From contig NZ_CP151636.1 of NCBI RefSeq assembly GCF_038397745.1, positions 434,001-498,000 of the forward strand: a stretch of 64,000 nucleotides of DNA, in the 5' to 3' direction. Below the pieces are notes generated by a model that made no database searches, was not told where the DNA came from, and saw only the letters and a list, made by a program, of their open reading frames with translations. This document shows, in pieces, positions 1 through 10,800 of the stretch. Numbering within the stretch: position 1 is the first letter of the stretch; every line of letters starts with the position of its first letter. A program made the position numbers and the translations under genes. The DNA is from Microbacterium sp. LWH11-1.2. GTDB lineage: Bacteria > Actinomycetota > Actinomycetes > Actinomycetales > Microbacteriaceae.

Positions 1-199
1 CGAGCAGCAGCAGCGAGACGATCGGTCCGCCGATGAGCAGCGTGGTCAGCATGCCCTCGAGGCCGCCCGCGAGGCTGGCGGTGATGAGCAGCGCGCCGCC
101 GAGCACCACGGAGAGGCCTGCCGCGATGAGCGCGTCGATGAGATAGCCGATCGCGCGGCGGGAGATCGGCGCGATCTGTGCGAACGCGGGCTGCGTCAT
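1..199 (-). CDS. RDD family membrane protein (5' part only)
   Basis: Only the first 66 residues are inside the window; the gene continues off the left edge. The visible part contains RRAIGYLIDALIAAG, the Arg-Asp-type start of the RDD family, then a hydrophobic stretch and a second hydrophobic start (GGPIVSLLLL). The ATG overlaps the stop of the preceding transglutaminase-like gene by four bases (ATGA), so it is the distal gene of the operon that starts near 10.9 kb. RDD proteins are small multi-helix membrane proteins, some linked to ion transport. The exact role here is unknown. Confidence 0.8.
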   Translation of the reverse strand, partial: MTQPAFAQIAPISRRAIGYLIDALIAAGLSVVLGGALLITASLAGGLEGMLTTLLIGGPIVSLLLL

Positions 200-2598
200 G
201 GTGTCTCGCTCTCGGGTGCGGCGGGCGTGCTGGTGCTGCTGCTCTCGATCGTGCCAGGTTCGCGCCGCACGCGCGCGGTCGCCGCCTCACGGAGTCCCTG
301 GAGACCGGTCGAGAGGGCACTGCCGCCCAGCAGCGACCGGAGGCTCAGCCGGGCCTTCGTGCGCTTCCAGAACCCGGCGTCCTCCCCCAGGCCGCCGACG
401 ATCGTGTCGACCTCGCTCCAGAACGCCTCGACGTCCTCGGGCGTCGGGTCGGTGGGTCCGAAGACGTCGGCGTCGGCACGGTGCGCGAGGTCCGCGACAC
501 GCGGCACGGCGAGCGTCGCCACCACGGCGGCGGCCTCCTCCGGCCGCGTCCCGCCCGGTGTCAGGCGTGCGCCGTAGTCGACGGCGCGGTCCGTGAGCTC
601 GTCCCAACCGCCGCTGATCCGGTCGGCGGTGCGAGCGGCGGCGCGGCGCGAGCGGCGCTTGGCGGCCTTCCACGCCCCGATCACGATGAACGGCGACATC
701 AGCAGCGCGATGATCCCGAGCGAGATCCCGCCGATCAGCAGAATCGCGCCGATGATGCCGGCGAGGTTGAGGTTCTCATCCTCCGACTCGCGGTCATCCG
801 GCAGTGTCGGGGGCAGGTCGACGGGCTCCTGCGGAGGAGGCGGCGGCTGCAGCACCTGCGGCTTCGGGTCGACGCGCGGCTTGGTGTTCTGGTCGTTGGG
901 GACCTGGTCCTCGGGCGGCGTCGGATTGAACGGAAGCCAGCCGAACCCCTTGAAGTTGACCTCGACCCAGGCGTGCACGTTGTCGCCGGTCGCGGTGAAG
1001 ACGGGCTCGCCGTCCTGCTCGTCGTCGGGGTAGTAGCCCATGACGACGCGGACGGGGATGCCGATCTCACCGGCGAGGAGCGCCATGGCGACGGCGTACT
1101 GCTCGTCGTCGCCGATCATCTGGTCGCCGCCGATGAGCGTGGTGATGCGTTCGGACGTGTGGCCAGCGCGGGACAGCACCTCGCCCTCGAGCCCGTGACT
1201 GAAGAAGCCGCCCTCCGCGAGGAAGGTCTCGAGCGCGCGCACCTGCTCGATCGGCGACTCCGCGCTCGACACCGTCTCCGCCGCGAGCGCGGTGAGCTCC
1301 TCCGGCACGTTGCTCTGCTTCGGCAGCGTGACCGTTCCGAAGTCCACGTCGGCCAGCCGGTCGTCATCGGGCATGTTCGGGATGACGGCGTCGACCGAGT
1401 ACTCGTCGCCCTTGCGCAGCTTCGGGGTCGCGACGGCGGTCCCGGTCGCGGTGTTGACGTAGGTTCCGCGGCGCAGCTCCTCGGCGCGGTCGCCGGTGAA
1501 GCGGATCTCGGACAGCACCCCGGCCGTCGGCATCCACACGGCGTCGTAGTCGTCGACCGCGATGTTGAGCGTCACGGGCACGCCCTCGGCGTCCGGGGAC
1601 ATGTTGGAGCGCAGCGGCGAGAAGGCACTCGAAGAGGTCGGTCCGCCGTCGGTGACGTTGTAGACCATGCCGTCGTACTGGTCCATGACGGCGGTGCGGA
1701 TGCGCGCTCCCTTGGGGAGCCCCTGCACCGTGAAGAGCGTCTCGTCGACCTCGTCGCGCACGTTCTTGCGGAACGCCTGGAGCGGGCTCGGGTAGTCGCG
1801 GATGTTGAACGGCGGGATGATCACGTCGCGGAACACGTGCCGGGGCTCGGTCGGAGCGGCGATCGCGCTGGTCGCGACGCCCGCGCCGCCGGCCACGGCG
1901 AGCACCGCGACGCCGGCGAGCAGTCGACGCAGGCGCATGTGCGCGGCGCGCGAGGGATCGACCTCGCTGACCGAGACGGCCATGTTCTGCGGGGCCCAGA
2001 TCTGACGGAGGGCGAGCCAGGCGATGCTGACGATCGCGAAGACGAGACCCTGCACGATCGGGAACGCCGGCTGCGGGGTGCCGAGCGCGATGACGAGCAT
2101 CAGCGCCGCGCCGGCGGGCAGCAGCGCCCATGCCACCTGCGGCAGCCGCAGGGCGAGGGATGCCGTGACGGTCGTGACCACGAGCGCCAGCAGGAACGGG
2201 ACGATCAGATGTCCGTCGGCCGCGGCGACGGGCGCCACGGTCGTGAGGAGCTGCTTCCAGGCCGTGACCGTTCCCACGGCCAGTCGCTGCAGCGTGTCGA
2301 GGGTCGGGATGACGCCGACGATCGCGGTGTGCGGGAGGGCGAATGCGCCGCCGAACACGAAGTAGGCGGCCACGGTGAGACCGGCGATGAGGAGGATGCC
2401 CCAGCGACGCCAGGCCGCGACGCCCGCGATCGCGAGGCCGATGACGATGCCGCCGACGACGGCGGGGATGAACGACGGGCCCGCGAACGTCGGCCAGAAG
2501 CCGACGAGCGCGACGGCGACGAGCAGAGCGGTCGCACCGAGGTCGAGGCCCCAGCGGCGCACGGAGATCGCAGCGGGTTCGGTGGCTGGCGCTGTCAT
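196..2598 (-). CDS. Transglutaminase-like membrane protein with degenerate active site
   Basis: 800 aa. The N-terminal third (about residues 15-220) is a set of hydrophobic helices of the DUF3488/TgpA type. An extracytoplasmic part carries the transglutaminase-like fold, followed by a proline-rich linker (QPPPPPQEPVDLPP), one more membrane helix (about 630-660) and a cytoplasmic tail. Where active family members have Cys-Glu-x-Phe/Tyr-Ala, this protein reads D498-EQYA. His542 (VHAWVEV) is kept, but the third residue is Asn558 (FNPTP) rather than Asp. It is therefore probably a non-catalytic fold. The start was chosen because it overlaps the DUF58 stop (ATGA); the open frame upstream of it is only a shadow. 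It lies between the DUF58 and RDD genes. Confidence 0.88.
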   Translation of the reverse strand: MTAPATEPAAISVRRWGLDLGATALLVAVALVGFWPTFAGPSFIPAVVGGIVIGLAIAGVAAWRRWGILLIAGLTVAAYFVFGGAFALPHTAIVGVIPTLDTLQRLAVGTVTAWKQLLTTVAPVAAADGHLIVPFLLALVVTTVTASLALRLPQVAWALLPAGAALMLVIALGTPQPAFPIVQGLVFAIVSIAWLALRQIWAPQNMAVSVSEVDPSRAAHMRLRRLLAGVAVLAVAGGAGVATSAIAAPTEPRHVFRDVIIPPFNIRDYPSPLQAFRKNVRDEVDETLFTVQGLPKGARIRTAVMDQYDGMVYNVTDGGPTSSSAFSPLRSNMSPDAEGVPVTLNIAVDDYDAVWMPTAGVLSEIRFTGDRAEELRRGTYVNTATGTAVATPKLRKGDEYSVDAVIPNMPDDDRLADVDFGTVTLPKQSNVPEELTALAAETVSSAESPIEQVRALETFLAEGGFFSHGLEGEVLSRAGHTSERITTLIGGDQMIGDDEQYAVAMALLAGEIGIPVRVVMGYYPDDEQDGEPVFTATGDNVHAWVEVNFKGFGWLPFNPTPPEDQVPNDQNTKPRVDPKPQVLQPPPPPQEPVDLPPTLPDDRESEDENLNLAGIIGAILLIGGISLGIIALLMSPFIVIGAWKAAKRRSRRAAARTADRISGGWDELTDRAVDYGARLTPGGTRPEEAAAVVATLAVPRVADLAHRADADVFGPTDPTPEDVEAFWSEVDTIVGGLGEDAGFWKRTKARLSLRSLLGGSALSTGLQGLREAATARVRREPGTIESSSTSTPAAPESETP

Positions 2599-3857
2599 GC
2601 GAGGACCTTCTGCAGGGCGAGCGGGATCTGGTCGAGCGCGCCGATCGTGACGACGTCGGCGTCGCCGATGCGGCGCAGAGCCGGGGCCTGAGCGGACGTG
2701 TCGGCGACGACCGCGAGCGCGCGAGCCCCGAACGGCAGACGTGAGCAGGCCAACCGCAGGTCGTCGGAGCGTACCTTCGATCCGCACACCAGCACCACGA
2801 CGCTCGCCAGCGGCATCGTGGCGGAGAGGACACCGGCGAGTTCGGCGATGCCGCCGTCGCGCGGCTTGCTGTTCTCGACCGCCGACAACGAGTCGAGCAG
2901 CTGCTTGCCGGTTCCGGCGGGCAGCTCGCGTCCCTGCACGCGCATGTCCACGCGCTGCGAGTCGCGGAGCGCGCGGAGGCCGATCGAACCCGCCGCCGAG
3001 ATCGCGAGCTCGAAGTCGTCGGCCGAGGCGTAGTCGCCACTCGATCGCGACAGGCCGATCACGAAGTGCGACCGGCGGGTCTCCTCGTACTGACGGACCA
3101 TCATCGTGCCGGTGCGGGCCGTGGACTTCCAGTGCACGTGGCGCAGGTCGTCACCCGGCTGGTACTCGAGGAGGGCGTGGAACGACACGTCGTCGCGGGA
3201 CAGGTCGGCGGCGGGCATGCCCTCGAGGTCGCGCAGGTAGCCGAGCGACTGCCCGTCGAACAGCACGGTGCGCGGGTGGACGAACAGATCGACCGGCTCG
3301 TCGCGCCGATGCGCACGCTCGAACAGGCCGAGCGGATCGCCGCGCACGACGCTGACCGGACCGACCTTCACCACGCCGCGCTTCTGCGTGGGGATCGCGA
3401 AGAGCTCCTCCGCCTCCTCGCCGGGGGCGAGACGCTGGATGCCGAACTCGCCGCGCCCGGAGCCGACCGGGAGCACGATGCGCGACGGGAGGATGGCTCG
3501 CGTGCCGCGGTTGGCCAGGGTCAGCGCGCCGACCGCGCGCTCGCCCACGACCACGCGCGTGCGCGCGAGGTCGAGCGACACGTCGTAGGCGGTGCGCCCG
3601 ATCAGGAAGAGGGCGCAGAGCGCCACCGTGATCGCGATGACGATCGCGGCGACCGTGAACTCCGACCAGCCGGCGATGCGCCCGAGGATCCAGAAGCCGA
3701 CGGCGAGGGCCATCAGCACCCAGGCGAGCGGACGGATGGCCGAGGCGATGATGCGGAGACGTGTCAGGACGCGCGCGCCGATGACGGCCGCGACGTCACG
3801 CCAGCCGGCGTCGCGATCCGTCTGCGCCGCCGGCGCCGAGAGTGCCTCCGTGGTCAT
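2595..3857 (-). CDS. DUF58 domain-containing protein
   Basis: 420 aa. Two adjacent membrane helices near the N-terminus (about residues 35-60 and 65-90) are followed by the DUF58 region with the typical stretch GDDLRHVHWKSTARTG and a von Willebrand A-like C-terminal half. In many bacteria DUF58 proteins sit beside MoxR ATPases and transglutaminase-like proteins and are thought to be assembled or remodelled by the ATPase. The start at 3857 overlaps the moxR stop (TGATG), and the stop overlaps the next start. This is tight translational coupling within one operon. Confidence 0.9.
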   Translation of the reverse strand: MTTEALSAPAAQTDRDAGWRDVAAVIGARVLTRLRIIASAIRPLAWVLMALAVGFWILGRIAGWSEFTVAAIVIAITVALCALFLIGRTAYDVSLDLARTRVVVGERAVGALTLANRGTRAILPSRIVLPVGSGRGEFGIQRLAPGEEAEELFAIPTQKRGVVKVGPVSVVRGDPLGLFERAHRRDEPVDLFVHPRTVLFDGQSLGYLRDLEGMPAADLSRDDVSFHALLEYQPGDDLRHVHWKSTARTGTMMVRQYEETRRSHFVIGLSRSSGDYASADDFELAISAAGSIGLRALRDSQRVDMRVQGRELPAGTGKQLLDSLSAVENSKPRDGGIAELAGVLSATMPLASVVVLVCGSKVRSDDLRLACSRLPFGARALAVVADTSAQAPALRRIGDADVVTIGALDQIPLALQKVLA

Positions 3858-4828
3858 CAGGCCGCCGTTCGCGCCTGGGGTGCGGCGATCCCGTCGAGCA
3901 CGCGGGCGATCACGGTGTCGCTGCTGGTACCGGCGAACTCGGCCTCGGCGTCGAGGAGCAGACGGTGCTGCCACACCGGCCGTGCGAGGGCCTTGATGTC
4001 GTCGGGCAGCACGAAGTGACGGCCGTGCGCTGCCGCCCAGACCTTCGCGATGCGGATCATGGCGATCGCGCCGCGCACCGAGACGCCCAGGCGGATCGCG
4101 GAGTCGTTGCGGGTGGCCTCGGAGAGCTCCGCCACGTAGCGGAGCACGGCGGGCTCGACGTGCACGGATGCCGCGAGGTCGGCCATGTCGGCGACCGCGC
4201 TCGTCGTGATGATCGCGCCCAGGCCGGCCGACGGGTTGCGATCGGATGCTCCGGCCAGGATGCTCTCGGTCACCGCGAGGTCGGGGTAGCCGATCGACGT
4301 CTTGATGAGGAAGCGGTCGAGCTGCGCCTCGGGCAGCTTGTACGTTCCGGCCTGCTCGATCGGGTTCTGCGTCGCGATCACGAGGAACGGGCGTCCGGTC
4401 TCGTGCGTGACGCCGTCGACCGTGACCCGGGATTCCTCCATGACCTCGAGCAGCGCGGACTGCGTCTTCGGCGAGGCGCGGTTGATCTCGTCGGCGAGCA
4501 CGATCGACGCGAAGATCGGCCCCTTGTGGAACTCGAAGCGGTGCGACTGCTGGTCGTAGATCGTGACGCCGGTGACGTCGGACGGCAGCAGGTCGGGCGT
4601 GAACTGGATGCGGGCGCTCGTGCCCTGCACGGTCGCGGCCAGCGCCTTGGCGAGGCTGGTCTTCCCTGTTCCGGGGGCGTCCTCGAGGAGGACGTGCCCC
4701 TCGGCGAGCATCGACGCCAGCACGAGGCCGACGATCTCGCGCTTGCCCTGCACGGCCTTGTCGATGTTGTCCACGAGGCGCGTGAAGGTTCCCTGGAACC
4801 AGGCGGCCTGTTCGGGGGTCATGCTCAT
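3857..4828 (-). CDS. MoxR family AAA+ ATPase
   Basis: 323 aa. It has Walker A APGTGKTS, Walker B VLADEINRASPKTQSALLE, and the MoxR-type continuation EESRVTVDGVTH with the sensor region IATQNPIEQAGTYKLPEAQ. MoxR ATPases act as chaperone-like remodelers of partner proteins with VWA or DUF58 domains, which fits the adjacent DUF58 gene. An AGAGGA ribosome site lies about nine bases before the ATG; a second in-frame ATG at 4822 is possible. The upstream leader contains a tandem duplication that includes the ribosome site sequence. It lies 64 bases downstream of the giant Ig/Fn3 gene. Confidence 0.93.
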   Translation of the reverse strand: MSMTPEQAAWFQGTFTRLVDNIDKAVQGKREIVGLVLASMLAEGHVLLEDAPGTGKTSLAKALAATVQGTSARIQFTPDLLPSDVTGVTIYDQQSHRFEFHKGPIFASIVLADEINRASPKTQSALLEVMEESRVTVDGVTHETGRPFLVIATQNPIEQAGTYKLPEAQLDRFLIKTSIGYPDLAVTESILAGASDRNPSAGLGAIITTSAVADMADLAASVHVEPAVLRYVAELSEATRNDSAIRLGVSVRGAIAMIRIAKVWAAAHGRHFVLPDDIKALARPVWQHRLLLDAEAEFAGTSSDTVIARVLDGIAAPQARTAA

Positions 4829-4840
4829 GTGGGTTCTGCT

Positions 4841-4878
4841 TCCTCTGGGGGTGACGATTTCCTCTGGGGGCGACGATG
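4841..4878. repeat. 19-bp tandem duplication in the moxR leader
   Basis: Two adjacent copies of TCCTCTGGGGGYGACGAT plus one base (4841-4859 and 4860-4878) differ at one internal base and the last base. Read on the minus strand, each copy ends in AGAGGA, and the copy nearest the gene supplies the moxR ribosome binding site. The second copy therefore duplicates the ribosome site about 19 bases further upstream. Confidence 0.75.
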
Positions 4879-4892
4879 GGTCGAGCGGGGCA

Positions 4893-7800
4893 CTACCAGG
4901 CCCGGCGTTCGTAGTCGGTTCCGCCGATGGTGACCCAGACGTCGGTGCGGCCGCCGTAGCCGTGGTAGCAGCCGAGGTCGAATGTCCCGTTGGCGGGAAC
5001 GGACACCGATCTGTAAGTGGAGAAGGACCTGGTCACTCCGCTGTTGCAGGTCACCGTGTAGGTGCCTGCCGGGAAGTCCTTGGTGGTGACCCGGAACGTC
5101 GCGCAGGTGCCGTCGTTGCAGTTCGCGTTGCTGACAGGTGTTCCGCGCGTCACCCACGCCCGCGGCGGCGGCGGATCACTCGTGCGCGCGGATGCCGAGG
5201 CGACCGGCGACCAGGTCCCGTTCGAGTCCTGCGCTCGGACGTCGATGCTGTGGTTCTGCTGGTACCCGTTGCCCACCGTGCGGGAGCCGCTGGCCCCGAC
5301 GTCCTGCCAGCCGCCGCCGTCGATCCGGATCTGCGTGGTCTGGATCGGACGACCGTTGTAGGAGCGGTCGGAGTTCCAGCTGACCTCGACGCTCGTGCCG
5401 AGGTTCCTGGCGTTGGCCGCCGGAGCCTGGGGTGGGCCGAACGGGGTCTGCGCGACGCCGTTGGATGCCGCGCCGACGTACTGCACGCCGTCGACGTTCG
5501 CGACGCCGCGCACCTCGACCGTGTAGGACGTGCCGTTGTTCAGCCCGCCGATCCTGTTGTTCCCCGGCATCCCGGCCCAGCCGCCGCCGTTGAGCCGGTA
5601 CTGGTAGCTCACCTCGGTCGTCTTGGCGCCGTTGCGGTTGCCCGCCGACCACACGACGTCCACGAACCCGTCGCCCGCGTTGACCGCACTGATGGACGGG
5701 GCGGACGGGGCGATGACGCCGCGTCGTGGCGCCGACATCGCGCTCCACTCGCCCCAGCCGGCCTTGTTGTGGCCGCGGATGCGGTAGGTGTAGCCGTTCT
5801 CCGAGGTCGGGACCACGACCGCCTGGCTGAAGGATCCCGGACTGGGCGTCAGCGTCCTCTGCAGACTGGACCCCTCCCAGACCTCGAGCTGCAGCGCATC
5901 GATCGCGTCGCCGTTCGCCGGCACCGTCCCCCAGTTGACCTGCATCTGCGCCTGGTTGCCCACGGGCTGCAGTTCCGCCGTCGTCGGCGCACCGGCCGCC
6001 AGCGGGGGCCCGGCGGGCACCTCGGATGCCGACCATGCGCTCCAGCTGGAGGGATCGGGCGCGCGGTTGTGCGCCTGCACGCGCACCTGGTAGTTGCCGC
6101 CGTTCTCCAGGCCCTCCCACGTGAGCGAGTTGCCGGTCACCTCTTTCTGGGTGATGCCGGACGGCGGGGCGGGCGAGATCTGCAGCGTGTACCGCTCGAC
6201 GGGCGAACCCGGTGTCGTCGGCGTGGTCCAGGAGACCTGGAGCGACTTGTCGCCGAACTTCAGGGTCGGGGGGTTGGGCGTGTCGGGACGCGCGTCCGGG
6301 CGGGCGACGGCCGACGAGCCGGACGGCTCGGACTCGCCCACGCGGTTCGTCGCGGTGACCTGGAAGACGTACTCGACGTTGTTCGTGAGCCCGTCCAGGG
6401 TGCAGGTCGTCGACTGGCACTCCTTCGAGTACGAGCCGCCCTGCACCGACTTCACCGTGTACTTGGTGATCTCGGCCCCGTTGTTCGACGGAGCGCCGTA
6501 TGTCACCACCACGGTGCGGTCCTGCACGCTCGTCACGGTCGGCGCGCCCGGCGCGTTCGGGACGCCCTGCACCGTGAGCACGACCTGGCCGGTCGCCTGA
6601 CGATCGGCGTCCTCCGTCGCATCCTGGATCGTGTAGCGCACCACCATGGTGCCGACGAAGTCCTTCGACGGCGTCGCGACGACGTCGTCTCCCTTGATGC
6701 TCACCTGACCGGAGCCGGTCTCGACGTTCGCCGTCAACAGCTTGAGCGGCGTCTCCGGGAAGGGGTTGAAGTCGTTCGCGAGCACCGGAACGGTGACGCT
6801 CTTGCCCTGATCGGCTTCGGCGACGGTGTCGGTGTTGGCAGCGGGCATCGCGCGGTTCGAGGCGGTGACCTGCACGAGGACGGAGCCCTCGACGGGTTCG
6901 GTCTCGCCGTCGCTGACGCGCAGCGTCAGCGTGGTCGCCGTGCCCTTCTTCGCGTTCGACGATGCCTCGACGAGCAGCTTGTCGCCGTCGATCTTCGCGG
7001 TGATCCCCTTGCCCTCGCCGCCGACGAGCGTGTACTTGTGCTTGCCCTTGTCCTCGGGATCGGGGTCGACCGTGAGCGCGGCGAGGTCGAGGACGCTCGC
7101 CTTCTCGCCGGGGGCCACGTTCATCTGACCGCCCACGAACTTCGGCGGCTGGTTGTCGGGCGGGAGCACGTTGATCGGGATGCTGAGCGTGGCCTTGCGA
7201 CCCTCGGGGTCGTCGGGTCCCGTGCCGTCGGTGACCTCGAACGTCAGCGAATCCTGACCGAAGTATCCGGGCGCCGAGGTGTACACCAGTGTGCGCTCGT
7301 CCTTCACGAGGTCGGAGCCGTCGGCCTTGAGAGCGCTGACCTTCGCGTGCTCGGTGATGACGACGTCGCCGCCACCGGCCACGGTGACGTACTTGTCGAG
7401 CGGCACGTCCTTGGTCTCGCCGCTCTTCACCTCGAGCGGCTTGGTCGAGGTCAGCGTCGGGCGCAGGCCGTCCTGCGACGGGACGAAGATGAACGCCGAG
7501 GACTGCAGCTCGTCCTGATCCGTGAGCGTGTACCGGATCAGCTGCAGCTCGTCGGTGACGGTGACACGCACCTTTCCGTTCTCCAGCACCGTCGCGCCGG
7601 GCCCGACGTCGAGCGCGAGGCGCTCGGTCGTGCCGTCGGGATCCTCGTCGTTGTCGAGGATGTCGAGGTCGGCGGTGAGACCGCCGTCTTCGAGGTCGAC
7701 GGGACGCAGCCGGTCGTCTCTCGCGACCGGTGCCTGCAGCGGCACGTTCTCATCGACCGTGACCTGCAGCACGGCCGTCGCGGTCGCGCCGCGCGCGTCG

Positions 7801-10800
7801 CTGACCGTGTACTGCAGAGACGACTCGAGTGCGCGGTCGGGCGCCTGCACGAGCACGCGGTCTCCGGAGACGCGGGCCTCCAGCTCGCCGGGGATCTCGA
7901 GCCCCTCCTTCACGAGCGAGATCTTGTCGCCCTCGGGGTCGGAGTCGTTGAGCATGACGGGCACGGCGATCTCACGACCGGGACGCACCACGACGGCATC
8001 CTTCACCGCATACGGCGCCTGGTTGACCTCTTCGGCCGGGGCGATGCCCACGCGGATCGTGGCGGTGCCCTCCTTGCCGAGACGGTCGCGCACCCGGTAC
8101 TTGAAGACGTCGACACCCGTCGCTCCGTCGAGCGCCTCGTAGGTGAAGTAGTCCTGCGCGACCTCGGTGATGCGCCCCTTCGTCGGATTCGACGCGATGT
8201 CCAGGAGCTCGACCGAGTCGCCGTCGGCGTCGATCCCGTCGAGCGGCACGGCGATGTTGGTCTCGGTGCCCGCGAGCGTGCGGGCCACGAGATCGCGTGG
8301 CCGCGGTGCCGCGTTCGTCTCCTCGTCGATCGGCAGGATCTGCACGGTCACGTACCCGGCGGCCTTCTGCTGGCGGGAGTCCACGGCCTCGTAGGTCAGG
8401 TAGACGGTCTTGGCGACGTCGCCGGCCTTGAACCGCACCTCGTCCTGCGAAACGAAGGCCTCGCCGTCCTCCGGGTCGACGAAGGGCTCGATGAGCTCGG
8501 GGGCGAGGTGCAGCGCGTCGTCGCTCGGATGCGTGTCGTTGTCGAGCACCGGGATCGTCACCACATCGCCGGCGCGGACGTACACCGAGTCGGGGTTGGC
8601 GACCGGCTGCAGGATCTCCTCGGGCGCCGGGATCGGCACCACGACGACCTCGCCCTCGGCGGACTGCTCGCCGTTGGAGATCCGATACGCGATGCGGACC
8701 TGCTCGTCGAGGGTGCCCTGGTCGGTGATGCGGAGAGTCTCGTGGTTGAGCACCGACACCGAGACGCCGGTGCCGGGCTCGACCGAGACGGACTGCACGA
8801 CGAGGATGCCGCCGGACGGGTCGGTGTCGTTGTTGAGCACGCCGATGAGCGCGTCGCCGCCGGTGGGCAGCAGCGCCACATCGCGCACGGCGACCGGCGG
8901 CAGGGTCACCTCGGCGGCCTCGGTCACGTCGATGCGGACGAGTCCCTCGCCGTTCTCCGGGCCGGCGGTCGCGAGGTACTGCACGTAGTACACGCCGACG
9001 GTCGGCGCGGTGAAGCTGAAGGTGTTGTTGGTGATGTCGGGCAGCACGGTGGCACCCGGGACCTCGTCGACGCGGCCGAGACGCAGGCGCTCCCGACCGG
9101 AGCTGGTGTCGTTCGCCAGCGGAGCGACCGTGATCTGCTCGCCGACACGCGTGACCACGTGGTCGGCGTTCGTCTTCGGCTTGGTGGTGCCCTGCGGTCG
9201 CACATCGAGGGTGACCGTGGCCGTGGCGTACTCGCCGAAGCCGTCGGCGACCGTGACCTGGATGTCCTTGCGGCCCTGCAGGCTGGCCGTCGCCTTATAG
9301 GTCAACTGGCCGTCGGTGCTGAAGTCGACCTCGTCGCCGGGGGCCGCGACGACGTCCTTGAGGTAGATGTCGTCGCCGTCGGGGTCGATCCAGTCCGGGA
9401 GGATGTTGTACGACACCGTGCCGCCGGTCTCGACCGTGAGCGAGGTCTTGCGCTTGGGCGTAGGTGCGCCGTTCGTGCCCTCGTCGTGCACCGACAGCGT
9501 GACCGTCGCGGTGTCCTTGCCGCCGCGGCCGTCGTCGACCTCGTACTGGAAGGTGGACGTGCCCGAAGCGTCTTCGGCGACGGCGATCTGCAGCGAGGCG
9601 CCGTTGTAGATCGGCTGGACCGTGCCGATCGACGGCTGCTCCTGTGCCATCGCGGCGACCAGGACGTCGCCGTCCGGATCGTTGTCGTTGTCGATCACCG
9701 GGAGCAGCGCCGAGGCGCCGGGCCGCACGCCGAACGAGTCATCCTCGGCGATCGGCACGGTGTTGATCTCGCTGCGCTCCGGGAGCGTGGTCTCGACCGT
9801 CTCCTCTGTCGAGTCGTCCTCGTTCTCGGTCTCGCCCTCGGGCGGGGTGAGGTCGTTCCAGTTGTCGACGCGCTGGAGGCTCTCGTTGGCCAGCCACGCC
9901 GCGCCGCCGACGGCGTCGTTCAGGATGATCACGTCGCGGTTCACACGGAAGACGAGGCTCTTCGACTCCTGCGCCTCTTCGATCGTGGCCGAGACGTCGT
10001 TCGCCGACCCTGCGCACTCGCGCACGAACGCGCCGGTGCCTCCCCAGGCGCCGTAGGTGCAGCCCTGCAGCCACACGGGAGCCGCCGGGGAGCCCTTGCC
10101 GCCGGCATCCGTCGTCGTCACCTCGGAGCCGTCGAGCGGAACGCGCACCAGCGCGGATGCCGTCGCTACCGCGACCGCATCCGTCTCGGCCGAGGCCTGC
10201 TGGATCACGGCGCCGTCGGCGTCGGGGATCTCGGTGCGGAATCCGCCGGGTGTCAGCACCGCACCGGATGCCGTCTCCAGGACCACCGGGGTTCGACCGA
10301 CGGCGGTGATGGTCACCGGCTTCGACGCATCGAGCGCGCCGACCGAGGCGGTGGACGACTCGAGGGGCTCGCCCTCGTTGTCGACGGGGACCGTGACGAC
10401 CTCGCCGTTCGCGCTCGACAGGGCGAAGACCGTGCCGTCTTCGGCGACGACGACGTCCGCGCCCTCGCCGAGCTCTGCGACCGGGTCGGCGGCCTCGATC
10501 TCGAACGAGGCGATGCCCTTGACCGGAACGACCCACAGGTCGCCGGACTTCTTGTCGAGGATGGCGGCGGTCTGAAGGCCCATCGCCACCTTGGCGGAGC
10601 TCGGGATCCCGGCGGAGTCCCCCAGCGAGACCCGAGCCGGGTCGACCGCCGTGACGGTCGAGGCTCCCTCGTCGACCACGAGCACGTTCGCGGCGTCCTG
10701 GACGATGTCGTAGTCCTCGCCGGCGGTGCGCAGACCTCCGTCGAGGACGGTCGACTCGTGGTTGAAGTGCCCGACGAGCAGGCCCGACGTCTTGGTGATC

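Noticed and set aside
178..2691. An 837-codon open frame on the plus strand
   Set aside because: Antisense shadow of the transglutaminase-like gene, which has recognisable domains and overlapping neighbours.
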